A stretch of 64,000 nt of DNA from Sweltsa coloradensis (taxonomy: Eukaryota > Arthropoda > Insecta > Plecoptera > Chloroperlidae), in contig JAMZAV010000160.1 of assembly GCA_024449915.1 (NCBI GenBank), positions 558,001-622,000 of the forward strand, written 5' to 3'. The stretch's first letter is position 1; each line of letters opens with the position of its first letter. The position numbers were made by a program, and so were the translations under genes. The notes beneath the pieces were generated by a model. That model made no database searches. It was given only the letters and a program-made list of their open reading frames with translations, and was not told the DNA's origin. Of the stretch, positions 12,001-24,345 are shown one piece after another.

Positions 12001-14029
12001 ATATGTGCAAATGGAAAAGTTACTTGGCTGAAATAGTTTGGAAATATTATTCGTTTCAAAGATAAGATTAAGGTTTAAAAAAGGTGTAATTTTATTAGTA
12101 TTATCCAGGTTAATAAGTGCTGCTTGAGGTAAATCCAGCTTTATGGACATAATGCGATGCCATGATAGTAATACAATGGTTTGCCCCACTGACACTCGAA
12201 CCCAAAAGTCATCTGGCGTAATCAGTAAACCCCCATTAGGGTCAGACTCTCATTAGAATTGTTTTACTACGTGTAATTATAAAGTTTCTAGCAATAAAGT
12301 CTGTGCCTGTGCCCTATTACACAATAGCACATAGTGAAATGGCTACGGTTTTATTAATTATGTTTTTATAATAATATAAATACAATAAATGTTTAGATGT
12401 GCACAGTAGGTAAACTTGGTGTTAATTGGTGCTAGCGTATCGGTACGAACAAAAGATCTAGTACTTCCATGCTTACAAATACTTGCTTATTCAACGTCTT
12501 ATTTGTAGCTAAAATTATTCCTATTCTACTAATTATTACTGTAACGTTGAAATAATTGTATATTATTGTTACTGGGTGATAGCAGTTTTCTTTAAAACTT
12601 GCCCCCACTGGGGATAGAACCCGAGTACCTCATAATGAAGAAGAAAGTCAATATGATGTGCTTGTAATCGTGTGATGTACGCCCACCGTTCCGTTTACGC
12701 TGTTGACTCTAGAAACACAATTACTTATTTGCTTGTGTTTCTGTGTTGGAAATTACCGTAATGTGTCTGGACGTTCCAGCCCGTCGCCCCTTATGCTTCC
12801 AATTATTACCGCTAAAATAAGCTAATTAATTCTTTATGCATGGTTCAAGTTGCAATGCGATTAATCTAAGGTACCTTGTGCTTTGTTCTAATTTCGGTCC
12901 AGTGCACTCCGGTAGAACATGTGAACTTTGTGTGGGAAACAGCTCTAATCTCAAAAACCCATTCTCACGTCTTGTACTTGTATTATCTAACTAAGGATAT
13001 AGGGACTGTCTTTCCTGTATGTGGTAACACATGCGAGTGTCACGCCGCGAAACGTAGCTCACCACAGCTGAAGAAGGGCAAGCCCTTGACACACAAACTC
13101 CATGCCTTCTACAGGTAATAACAATAACCGATAACCGATCATTATTTCAGTCAACTCAAGAACAAATGTCATCAATTCCAATGTCGATCGACTTTCATTG
13201 TGGACGTAAAGTCGATATATTGTATTGGCTGTGGGTTGTCCAGAATAATTCCCACAAGGCAAGACACCGGACAGTAATTAGCAAAGCGTGGTGAATGGTC
13301 AGAGGATGCACACTTCTAATAGCCAATCAAGTGTGCTGTTCCCCCGAAGGGCAACTGGAAGTATGGTCAAAGAAGCAAGCAAGGCATTGCCCCCAATCTC
13401 CCCGGGCCCAGCACATGATTCACGACATTGTATAGAAAGTGTTACCTATTCCCGGAATCGATTGTAAAATGTGTAGCACCAACATTTCACGCCTTCAGCG
13501 TAGTCGGATGTGTGTGAACAGTGAATATGAAATGTGTATTTGCCGTATTCGCGATGTAAGACGAAGGAAGGTATGCGAAACATGTAGCTTAGCTGCTAAC
13601 ACCTTTTTCACTCGAGCAAGCCGACGGTGCCTCGTAAAACATGCGTCCCGGGTTAGCATTACCAATTACTTTGTTTTCTGATGTAAAATCAAATTGTTTT
13701 GTATTTAAACAAAATCAAGGCCAGAAATTCAGAAATTGAATTCTCTGTTCTGTATGGATGTCGCCATTGCATATAATACATTTAAATACTGTTCTGCACA
13801 AAACAATTATAAGTAAGAGCAGAAATTAAAGTTAATATTATTTTGTGCAACAATTATAAATTTGTGAAATCAGGAAATATAATTTTAAAGCCAACCAGGA
13901 TAATGTATACATTTGCTATTTGTTTATTCAGTGAGCATGCCAGGGCCAACCAAACCAACCAAATATAGTCGTCTAGACCGTTAGATAGCCTTTTAGAAAT
14001 TTAGCAATTGGGCCAAAGTCTCAAACTGG
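9041..14029. other. Long gene-free stretch, possible intron
   Basis: AT-rich with no recognised coding exon or repeat cluster. Isolated minus-strand B-box-like words occur near 12195 (ACTCGAACCC) and 12617. A small candidate exon at 10319-10347 is described as a finding. Confidence 0.45.
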
Positions 14030-14105
14030 AGTTTGTTTACTCTACGTGTGCGGTGTGCATGTCTAAGGAGCACGGGTTCAAACCCCATTTAAGGCACAGG
14101 AATGT
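14030..14105 (+). repeat. tRNA-like SINE head fragment
   Basis: GGGTTCAAACCCC (14079-14091) is a near-consensus B box. The 40 bases upstream could hold a decayed A box, and the sequence downstream resembles no other SINE in the window. It could be a tRNA pseudogene or a SINE head. A functional tRNA is unlikely because no acceptor pairing was found. Confidence 0.4.
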
Positions 14106-15824
14106 GTTTCGTAATAATTCTTCATCAGGAAATATATCCCACTTCTCGTCGAAATCGAATCGGATCACTGCATTGGAAGATAAGTGATAAATCAACAAAC
14201 GAAGCTAATATCTCGGTTCTTATTAGTTTTTATCTTTGGGTATCGGATGTCGCTGTAAGATAATGTCAGAACTCTACTACATGCGGTTTTGTGGAATAGG
14301 AAATCATCCATTCCTTACACGGGATCCATACATACTGAGTCTGTTCTTTGGTTGCAAAAATTATCAATATCTGTTTCACAAAATACACCCGTAGTTTATT
14401 TATTGTGTTACACATTATACCTACCATTGAATCAGTTGATTTGAATTTCGAAACTAGGTAGCATTAATTTGTTTTCTGTTTTATTAAAGTTGTTACTTAT
14501 TTGTGTTTTCTAAACATCACATAAATGCAATAATTCTTATCAATTCTTATCAGTGCTTGGTGGTTTATATGCTGAATACGACAATATTAGAAGTTGATGT
14601 TTTAGCTCGGCCATGACTAAGATATCACCACCACAATAACACAATGGGTGTAAAATATCAACACGTCTGACTTTAGTTTTGTTTCGCCTCGAGATACAAA
14701 GAAGAAACGCGATAATAGACGATTAAAAAATGCCATTCCCCGTCTTAAATAACAGGTTTCTTTTCTAATCAAGTGTATAAGTGTTACTTGGTTCGTCTGT
14801 GCTGCGAAGAGAATCTGTGGGCTCAGTGAGAAAGTTTCGTCCGAGGAATGAGACGAAGAGGGTCAACATTATTGAGCGTCGATGTCCACCACGTGCATGC
14901 ATGGCCACGCTGCATATTTGCACGTTCTATTACCTAATTATGACTCACCAGACGTGCGTTGTTCTTTAATAGACTCATGCATCATTGACATTTTTATCGA
15001 TCTAGGCTTCTGCTTCATGGCTTGTATTGATCTTGGCTGGTATTTGAAGTATATCATTTAGTCGAAAGCAGTCAAGTTCTCGAAAGTGAAAAGTGGACCG
15101 ATATCTTAAAAAGTTTACCTAATTACCTTTCCAAATTTGGGTATGCAATATAAAGGCCACTTTTGCTGAATAGTGGTAGTGTAACCAGGAATAATTTAGA
15201 GAGGGGGGGGGGGCGACTAGGAGATGAGTTGGGGTTGGGGCATCCGCATACGACAAAGTGATTATATGCTAAATATGTAGGCCTACGTATATGTAAGAAA
15301 TTGTAATGGTGATTTTGTTATTTTAAGACGAACAAGAGACAACATCAAAAGTTATATAGAACGTTCGCCTTTTAATCGAGGAAAACTTTTAGGATTGCTC
15401 GTGGCGGGCATCGAACTGGTGCCCTCCCCATTAGTCTCGCGCACATGTATTGACTCCCACACACAACACGCATGCGTTAATCTTAATTATTGATCAACGC
15501 AATCCTACAAGGATATTCCTATGCAGAACTTTTACTATAGAAAATGCAACAATTAATTGCATTTTGTTCTCATGTTTAAACGGTATTATTTAGTATACAG
15601 GCAAATGCAACATAGGAAACATGTTACTACATGTGTTCGGTACTCCGGTTCGAACGTTCTTAGTTTGAACCCTAACACAATCCGCCGGGTACGATTGGTT
15701 TCCAAAGTTGGCAGATTTTGTGTTTGTACATCTTCCTATAACTAACACCTTCTTGAAAATAAAAATATCATAAATATAGTGTATATTAACCAAATGAAAT
15801 ACGAACACCAGTATATGCATCACG
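14106..15824. other. Gene-free stretch
   Basis: No gene was recognised. An 11-base G run at 15203-15213 follows GTAACCAGGAATAATTT, which resembles one end of a hAT-type element, but no second end is evident. A B-box-like GGGCATCGAACTGG lies near 15405 on the minus strand. Confidence 0.45.
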
Positions 15825-16001
15825 TTTTAGTCCGTCTGTCGGTGCGTATGTCACGTCTCAGGATAAAAACCGAGCATGGCATCTGATTGACTCACGTAGT
15901 TTTGACGAAATGTCTCTTCACCATGATACAGAATGTTTTAGGTGACCCTGGGGATCAGGTGAGGTGGGCTAGCTATAAAGTGCAACCCGGCACCTCCACC
16001 A
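15825..16001 (+). repeat. CCCGGCACCTCCACCA repeat family, copy 2
   Basis: This copy starts near GCATCACGTTTTAGTCCGTC. It carries GTATGTCACGTCTCAGGATAA and then CAGAATGTTTTAGGTGACCC, and ends in AACCCGGCACCTCCACCA at 16001. The first half matches 46055-46160 and the second half matches 4852-4945 and 44981-45065. It therefore links all four copies into one family and gives the most complete view of it. Confidence 0.6.
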
Positions 16002-17187
16002 AGGATACTGGAAATAGTCTGTTCCTAACCTTACTTGCAATAATTTAAAGTTTAGGCTCACGTATTGATTGGCTACACATTTCTGTACACTGAAGCCTAC
16101 ACACATATACATTATACATAGCCTACACAGAGGATACATGTTTTATATATCTGTGAATCTAGGATTGGAATAAGTGACACATGTTACACATGAAATGAAA
16201 TAGGACACACGTACAGGAGCTTATAAAGATTTGTAATTTTAGTTCAGTATTTGTTTTACTTTTAAATTAACTAATGCAACCTGATTCAATAATGAATTTA
16301 GTTGAAGTAAATTTTAAACTTTCTAGTCTTTGTGCCAGGGCTGATCTGATAATGAAGCGTTTATTCGAATATTGTTTACTACGGAGATAACAATGTATAC
16401 CCGTTTCAACTACTTCTTTAATATGCATGAAATTCAGGCTCGTGAAAGATTTGATAACATTCCACCTTATTTCCTGTAGAGAAAGTAGGCCCATGCAGGT
16501 GTGCCGGCCGGCCGGCAGCCACACTTTTCGGAGAACATACTAGATAATTTACGTTCGTATAATCATTTATCGAAGTAAAGACTTATTTTCAAGAATTAAT
16601 CATTGAAAATCATCGCGTAATGTGTGTGTAAAAAGTAGTAACGCCTCAGGATAACAACTCCTCAATTATGTTGTCCTTTATTTTTTATCGCTTTCGAACA
16701 GGCAAAAACAAACTGGTTTTGATTTGTGAATTGCATAAATATCATAGGAAACCCAACACGGTGATTTCATGAATGAATGGTTAGCCACAGTAGCGATATA
16801 AATTACAGGAGGTCGCTGGTAAATTACAGTTATCTTCGACTGAAAACAATTAATGGAAAGAAAACCCAACTCCAAATGCGTTAGCCCACAAACCATCATC
16901 GACTGGGAGACATGTGGGGATCAAACTCACTCAAACGATCCAGATATATAATATATCGAGTTTGATTTATTGATAGCGAATCGGTAATAATTTACTTAAA
17001 TTTATTATTCGATATCAAACGTTAATTGATTAATAGCTTTTGTGTTTTTTGTTACAGTGTACTGTTGTAACTTGATAAACAAGTTTTTCCGAAAAATAAG
17101 TATTTCTTTAATCAAAATCGAAGTTAAGCGTTGATAAATAATACCAGTCTTTTAACCCTCTTGTCCATACATATAATATTAAAAACA
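16002..17187. other. Gene-free stretch
   Basis: No gene or repeat recognised apart from a GGCCGGCCGGC palindromic word near 16504 and AT-rich spacer. Confidence 0.45.
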
Positions 17188-17415
17188 ACAGTGTTGGCTC
17201 GAGCGTTAATTCGGGAGGTTCTGGGTTCAAATCCCGTCGAGACCGGCAATCCTGACCGAAGGTTTTTTCCGAGGTTTTCCGGGGATTGAGTCCTCCTCGA
17301 ATCCCTTCACATTTGTGCTATCCGCAACATACCTATAGTTAGACACCTGAAGACGGGCATGAATTGCACCCTGGGTAGGCTTCCCACGAAAAATTATTAT
17401 TAATAATAATTATTG
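17188..17415 (+). mobile_element. tRNA-derived SINE, copy B (most complete)
   Basis: The head carries GTGTTGGCTCGAG and the B box GGGTTCAAATCCCG (17223-17236). It passes into GAGACCGGCAATCCTGAC, CGAAGGTTTTTTCCGAGG, GGGATTGAGTCCTCCTCG, CCCTTCACA, TATCCGCAACATACCTA and ACACCTGAAG. The tail is CACCCTGGGTAGGCTTCCCACG followed by (ATT)n. It has the full head, body and tail order expected of a tRNA-type SINE ending in a short repeat, so it is the best reference for the family in this window. Confidence 0.8.
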
Positions 17416-18285
17416 GTGTGATTACCGTATGACCTTGATAACATCATATTACACAAGTTAAATTATTGTTGAACATTGATAGATGTATATTTCAGAGGGG
17501 ATTATTATTTATAATATGTCTATTTTGAATTGCCATTTGCTTCGTGTGTTTTTCTTTTTGCATGTACACGATGCATAGCCTACTTTGAAAACATAGTAGC
17601 AATCATCAACATTCGTTCAGATTACGTCGAAGTCTGGAGATATTATGGAAACATTACAATTATCACAATTTCTTAAATTTTAAACAATTCTTTCCTGATG
17701 CAAATACACAGTTCAAACATTCAACAATTTAATTTGTTTACATCCGTCCACCTACTACGCAAATGAATTACCATCATTATGTTGAAGTTACTCGAGAATG
17801 TGATCCCGAAATTAATTAGTAAAACATATTGTATAGTTAATATTCTAGAAAATTACATATTATTATATTTTGTATTTGAATTCAATAACATGCACAAGCA
17901 CAAGATGAAGTGAAATGCTTGCATTGAGTGGACTAAGTGGGATAGTGTAATGTTTGTTGACCTACTGCACCACATTGTGCTAGCGAGCTTCAAAAAACGT
18001 GGGAGAAACTTAAAGACAATCGTGGTCTCACCGGGATTCGAACCTGAGCCTCGATCACGAAGACACCGTGTGGGGTGGGTGGGTAAGTGGGTGGTCTTTA
18101 ACTTTATATCCTCCCCATTCGAAACGGCCAACGAACAATGAGTTTAGGATTATGTTGCGAAAAACGCGGAAATTATTGACAAATCCATCTCAAATTGGCG
18201 ATTGAACTCTGTCCCGTGAGGAATATCATGCGTTTGTGCGTGTGGGTTCCCGGGGGTTCGCGCAAATCTTCTTGGACCTGAGTAA
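17416..18285. other. Spacer with one perfect minus-strand B box
   Basis: No gene. GGTTCGAATCC on the minus strand at about 18035-18045 is a perfect B box next to CCGGTGAGACCACG, suggesting a separate tRNA-derived fragment. No A box was found in the expected place. Confidence 0.45.
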
Positions 18286-18438
18286 AACACGGGATCCAAC
18301 CCTTCCCCGCATGACTCATCTGTCTGGAGACGGGACCAGGGACAGTGAGACAGGAAACACGGGATCCAACCCTTCCTCGCGCATGACTCATCTGTCTGGA
18401 GCCGTATGTCTGGAGACGGGACCAGGGACAGTGAGACG
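18286..18438. repeat. Two-copy GC-rich direct repeat
   Basis: A unit of about 70 bases containing ACACGGGATCCAACCCTTCC, CATGACTCATCTGTCTGGAG and GGGACCAGGGACAGTGAGAC occurs at 18286-18354 and again at 18356-18438. The second copy holds an extra internal duplication of TGTCTGGAG. The copies differ at few positions, so the duplication is young. Confidence 0.85.
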
Positions 18439-20897
18439 ACATCAAGGGGTTTGTCAAGTGGAGAAATAATTTAATCTTTGCTAAACATGTATCTTTGGCT
18501 GTGCAGACAATACGTCAATGGCATGCAGTGCAGTGGGGCGCACATTGGGTAGAGCCAGAACAGAGGAATGGTTGAGTCGGTCTATTCATCCCGAGAATGT
18601 TCAATATTTTCATTTTCGTGTTTTTTAAATTGAAAATTGTAATACATAAAACTATTTAAAATCATGCACACGATTTAAGGTAATTAATTGATTATGAACC
18701 TTTGCTTTTTGAGAATAATTATTATATCTTCACACAAGTAAATAATACAACATTAATACTCACGGAAATATGTAGGTATTTCTCCCATTAACCATTAACC
18801 ACTTAGAATACAAAGACCTACTAAACCACATACAAATACTTGCTAAAATGCGTCATACGAAATAACATGATTGAATGAAGTGAAAACACTCAAATTACAA
18901 CAAAACAATCAGCATGGCGGATGGACAGAAATTTAAAAACATCCTGGACTTATTAGTTTCACAAACAACTTAAATCCCCTCATTACTTTGATAGTAGGTT
19001 GTTAGAAGAGGAAAAGTCAAACTGTCAGATAGCCAGACGGGCAGACAAGTATACAAGATGCAGAGAAAGTCTCATTTCATTCAAATGGAGGGCGCGCTTG
19101 TATTAATAATAATTCAATAGATCATCCAAGTAATAACAATAATTCGTGCTTCATTGTTTCGCTAAGCTATCGCATTGCTTATTAAATAAATAACACTTTC
19201 GCTCTTAAATGATTATTGCTGTGCGCTCAATTTGGATCTTTAGGCACACTATAATATTCATGATAAATAATACAATAGCAGCAGTGGTAATAATCACGGT
19301 GATCTTATTCGAGGTGACGAGCTCGAATCCCGACTTCTTCCACCCTACTTTCGTATGGCGGAGATAGTCCGAACTAAGATGATTAGTGCTTTCAGTGATT
19401 ACATCTCAGGGTCGTTTGTAATTGCAAACTCAACAAAAGAAAGACGTTTGATTTTTAAACCCAACCAAGCTGTGAAACATTTCAATTAATTAATTAATAT
19501 TAAGTAATTATCAACTAATTACACTAATATGTCAATATATCTTCTATCTTATCACTGCACAAGATGGACGATCAGTAAATTAAAAGTGACAAACCGCGTT
19601 TGAACCTATGAAGTATAATTATAAAAAAATAAGTCTAAGGATGGGCCATGTGACATATTTTGCCATTTTTACAGAAACTACTTTCAAGTCAAGGGGAGAG
19701 GACATCAACTCACACAATGGTTCATTTCTTGTGTTTTCTAGCCTACGTAAAAATCGTGTATATTTTTAATTGTTTACGTAAACATTACAACAGAAAACAC
19801 AAATAATTATACAAAACATTATAGTATATTTTCAAGTTCAACACTAACCGGCATCAACATTTCTCACTTCTCTCGAGCCCAAGATAAAAGATACAGATCA
19901 TGCATCAGCCTACCTGCAAGGATTACAACAGATGCTGGCAACTGGTTGTTGTTGATGATGCTAGGACTGAAACCTATATGCGCACATTTGCTTCATTGCA
20001 AAACAATTCTCAAAACGAGTACGGTGACGAACAACAGTATAAAACGCTATCACTTAAAAATACACCTTTGGTCACGTAAACATTTGAACGAGTGGCGAAA
20101 TGTTTTTGTTTGGAGTCAAAGCTCCGTGTGTGATGTGAATGTGATGTAGCGAGTAAAACAGGTTTAAGACAACAGCTTAGCTTAGCTGAGTAGACAGGGA
20201 AGAGAAGAGAAGGGAGTGGGAGATGAGAGTTAGCCACCCAAGTTCAGGGTTAACTGCTACCAAGTTAAGTGCGCGCCGACCTGACCATTATCGATACTAG
20301 GGCCTACAGGGAACAGGTTCAACGACTGGATTACATGGTACCATTTAGATTCGACGAATTCAGTGGTGTGTGTAGGGTCGACGTGTTTCGAGGTACCCGA
20401 AAGAATGCAATTCTTGCAGTTTGGTGTAAAGTGCATCAGATTCTAAGAGACCATGGTCTCTTGGATCTTCACCAGCACGTATGATCAGGCTTGCTTGGAG
20501 ATCTTACGTAATATTGGAGGGTCCAGACAGATAGGGAACCATGCACTCACCCTTTACCTGTTGGTGTGAGAACGTCATTGTATCAAAAATCGATTCGTAT
20601 ACACAAATAACAAGATAAGAACACAATAATGAAAAATAAATATATAGATCACAGTTTAGTGTGTGAATGCATATTCAAGGGTTTCTCAGTTGCACTGCAC
20701 TGCACTCAGGCCTAATAGATTCTAATTGACTGATAACGCACGAGATACATACATTTTGAGTTTCGACGTTAGGCCCTATAGCTTTTAAAACAAAAAAATA
20801 TTACCTAAATTTATTTCGATTCTTTAGGTATTTGCAAAAAACAAACAACCAACTATTATTTATATTTGAAATTGTACAACTAATTGAAAATTAAGAT
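18439..20897. other. Gene-free stretch
   Basis: No coding exon was recognised. A 71-codon frame at 20269-20484 (plus, GTG start) has a protein-like composition but no motif I know. A plus-strand B-box-like GAGCTCGAATCCCG lies near 19320. Confidence 0.4.
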
Positions 20898-21018
20898 GCA
20901 CAACTCCATAGAAAGTTAGAAAGGGGTCATGACTCATGAGGCCCAATTCAGTGTCTTAACTTACTATGTCTAAGTTATACCTCTAAAACTACATTGTAAT
21001 ATATATATATATATATAT
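20898..21018 (+). repeat. Dispersed repeat (pair with 55030-55135) ending in (AT)n
   Basis: This segment shares with 55030-55135, in the same orientation, the blocks CAACTCCATAGAAAGTTAG, GGGTCATGA, ATGAGGCCC, AACTTACTATGTCTA and TTATA. It ends in an (AT)n tract at 20999-21018. The two copies differ at roughly one base in eight. No coding content was found. It may be the 3' untranslated end of a LINE or part of an unrecognised element. Confidence 0.65.
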
Positions 21019-21060
21019 AAACTCGTCAGAAAAATAACAAGTGTGAACATATGTTTTTCG

Positions 21061-21576
21061 TTATGCTACGTGATAATTCTCTTGTTTCTGTGACGAGCAC
21101 ATTCTCTGATGCAGCGTTTCTTCCGGTAATAGACCAGACATTATCATCAGGCTTGATGAGATGCAATATATTTGCCCACAAGGGCAATTTAGCCTACGAA
21201 TCGCAGCTGCCTCCCGAAACAAAACAATATTGCTTTTCCATCTTTTTGTAAGATCAAATGGAGCAATGTTCAAGAATGGGTATTTTATTCTAAAAAAACG
21301 AACTTTGTAATCATACAAGCTAGTACACAAGTATACGTTTTGTGATCGACGGTTTTCTCTTCGACTGGCTACCTGGAATATAAATATGCGTGGCGTGGTA
21401 AAGTGTTCGACTGGTATACCTGCAAAAGGGTGTGTAAGGGGTTGCCGGTAGTGATGTACAATGGAGGCGCGTGCCATCAGATCTTTTGTGGGTGGACACC
21501 GCCGGACAATGTGGCGATCAAAGCTGTTTGAGTTGGACTGCATAAAGTGTTCTACGGCTAGCGATGGAGTGTGCAT
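21061..21576 (-). CDS. Unrecognised 171-codon ORF, doubtful
   Basis: This is the longest frame in the window that is not low-complexity. With stop codons expected about every 14 codons at this composition, a 171-codon frame is uncommon but not impossible in 64 kb on two strands. The product would be basic, with scattered Cys and His but no repeating zinc-binding pattern, no signal peptide and no membrane segment. I recognise no domain. No splice sites or promoter clearly belong to it. It could be a chance ORF, an old transposon fragment, or an exon of an unknown gene. Confidence 0.12.
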   Translation of the reverse strand: MHTPSLAVEHFMQSNSNSFDRHIVRRCPPTKDLMARASIVHHYRQPLTHPFAGIPVEHFTTPRIFIFQVASRRENRRSQNVYLCTSLYDYKVRFFRIKYPFLNIAPFDLTKRWKSNIVLFREAAAIRRLNCPCGQIYCISSSLMIMSGLLPEETLHQRMCSSQKQENYHVA

Positions 21577-22290
21577 TTTATTAAGAAAATAGTGCCAATT
21601 TTATTTTCGTTTTTTAACAACCTCATTACTCGGCATTAAAACTGAATTGAAGCAAATCGAAATTTAAACCCTGGGCCGGCAATATTCAAGTTTATTTATT
21701 GCATTTCTGTTGTAATTTTAGATGTACCCCTTATCTATACGTTTATATTTTTCAAGTGTTTATAATAAAATATGTGTTATATTTTCTAGGTTTATTATAA
21801 TAAACAAATAGAGCAAATGTATAGATATTTATAAAGTAACTTTGGACATAAACACCGTTCTTTTCGAATCTTTCCAAGACTCTTTCATATTTAATGCCGA
21901 AAAACGAAAAAAAAATCTTCCAACAATCTACATTAAATATAAACAAAAATGCCATGAAATGTTCCTGCAACATAATAATATTATGATGACAATAGACATA
22001 AAATTGTAAAGAAAATCAAATATATAAACATGCATAATATCGTAATAATTTTTTTTGATTAAAATATTTTGTTGGCTGAATGGCTTATGGGCAATACTAA
22101 TATATATTACAAGGACAGTGTCAATAATCAGTGGAGCGGTAACACAAGCCGCCCCCGCAAGGCTTGGGGGCCCCCCGTCGGGGGGGAGGGGGGCACCGGT
22201 CAAGCTGAGGTCATGAGACAAAATATGAGTTAATTGATACTCGTGTACAAAGAAAAAAAACGATATTATAACTTAAATTTATTTAATTAT
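21577..22290. other. AT-rich spacer with a GC-rich island
   Basis: No gene. A GC-rich block at 22148-22202, with G and C runs that can fold back on each other (GGGGGCCCCCCG), stands out sharply from very AT-rich flanks. Confidence 0.45.
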
Positions 22291-22469
22291 ACACTGATTT
22301 ACTGAACAAAACACGGTTAAAATAACAATGCTCAGCACTCACCTGCTGCGTAATATTTCGGTTCAGACGCGAGGTTACTGGACGTGGTGACGGATGTCAC
22401 CGAAATATTACGCAGCGGTTGAGTGCTGTGCATTGTTATTTAACCGTGTTTTGTTCAGTAAATCAGTGT
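22291..22469. mobile_element. Foldback/MITE-like element with AATTAT target duplication
   Basis: The left arm (22291-22361) and right arm (22400-22469) are inverse complements with only a few differences, and the outermost 29 bases match exactly. They enclose a 38-base spacer. Both ends are flanked by AATTAT (22285-22290 and 22470-22475). The ends read ACACTGATTTACTGAAC. No coding sequence fits in 179 bases, so it would be non-autonomous. Superfamily is not assignable from a 6-bp duplication alone. Confidence 0.8.
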
Positions 22470-22888
22470 AATTATCATTCTCCGGTTAATAAGTCCTGGT
22501 GGTTTATTAAATTTATTTCCAAAAGCCTTTTATGTCGGACACTTGGGTTTTCAGTTTGCACGAATCTATAGCAACTCGATGCTCTTCAATTAAACGACTC
22601 CGATATATACAGACGTAATGATCGCATCATCACATCAAAAAAACAAAGAGAAGGAAAAGAAGCAAAAACCATTTTTTTTAAATGGCACGTTCGAATTTGT
22701 TATGATGGTTGTCATAATCTTTTTATTTTAAATAAATGAAAAAAAAAATATATATATATATATATATTAAAATATTTAGAAACAATATTGATTGTTTAAG
22801 TTTTACAGTCAAAAAGTATGGTTTACTTGTAGCAGGGGCAAAGGAAGAAACGTTCTCACGAACTCTGTCAGATATCCCCCCACCCCCC

Positions 22889-22924
<36 letters not shown>

Positions 22925-24345
22925 AGGTATATATATATATATGTTTTAATCAAAACGGGCAAATTGAGGCCATTTTGACTTCTTTTTTGGAAAAGTGAAA
23001 AAAAAACGGGACATTACAAGAAAATGAAAATGTGGATAAAATAACATTTTTAATTCCTTACACGAATCCAAAGTCTAAAATAGATTTTGTTCGATGATTT
23101 GTCACAAGAACGTTTGAAGGGACTTTCCGTTTTAAGCATTGAACGCATCCAACAAACTCGAAAACACGCAACTGATGCAATAATCAACGAAAAACAATAT
23201 ATACCCCAATATAAAACCCCAAAAATTATTTTTTACCACGTGATCTATAGCACAATACTACACTAAACTGACCACTTAAAAATTTTTATCTTGTAACTGT
23301 GATTTAACACGATTTTTTTTAATTTTTTAGATCAAGAAATTTGCGAAAATTGGTGTTTTGGAAATTTTCCTAAATCGGCTTAAATCCGGCTTCTTTTTTG
23401 GTCCACATAGATACTAGACCATAGTACCAATCTAAAATGCCCCTTTATAACATCGTGTCTTGAAACTGTGCCCAAATATACCCTCAAACACGCAAAAATA
23501 TGCATTCCAAAATCACACCCTATCTAGGTAATCTGCATATTTTGACCGAACTACTTGCCCAAATTACAAAACAAAATATAGAGAATTTACAGGAAAGGCT
23601 GTAGAGTACGTCAATAATGGCCAATATTTTTTTGGATCAAAATTCTCCAAGGTCACGGGGCATAAAGATCGTCCCCATGTTATTTCTTGTGGGAGATTTT
23701 TGCCGATGGGACCTAGCTCGAAAAATGTCATGTTTGACAATTTTTTGGGAGGTCATGGTGGCCCCAATAATTTTTCTGTTAATTGCTAAATTCATTACAT
23801 GTTATCCTGAATGAAATATATTTTTTGAGTTTAGCGGTTAAATACCCCTTTAATGGCGATTTAATGTTAGTAGAAGAAAAACGAAATAATGCATTTATAA
23901 AAACCAGTGCCATTTTTTTTTTTTTACTTTTTGCAATTTGTTACGAGGTAATTTTTGAGGAGAGGGACCCACGCATTAATCATGCGGGGGGGGGGGGGCG
24001 GGGACTTTGCGCTATACGCCACTGTCAATAATTACAGGTTTTGATGAGAAGAAAAATAGATTCTACGAAATTCTAATTTACTTTATAACAGAAAATATAA
24101 ATGCTAATATTAATCATCAAAATACTAGTGCTCTTATTATTTACCTGGCAAAGAGTAAGATGGAGAGCGTAAAAAGGCAACAAATTAATACAAATCGGTT
24201 TGTTGTTCGTGTGTCTGGCTGTTTGTAGTTGTACCAGGTAATAACTTTATTGGACTCATTCGTTATCACTAATAGTAAACGTGGTTCGTGAAATATTTCG
24301 AAGTACAATAACCCCAACTGTAAAAATATGTAAAACATGTAGATG
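22470..24345. other. AT-rich spacer with TA microsatellites
   Basis: (TA)n tracts lie at 22746-22768 and 22890-22942, the second interrupted by TTGAGG. The stretch 23050-23780 looks like decayed repeat or non-coding sequence and matches nothing I know. A G run at 23987-23998 followed by GCTATACGCCACTG (ending 24025) resembles a hAT-type terminus without a visible partner. Confidence 0.45.
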
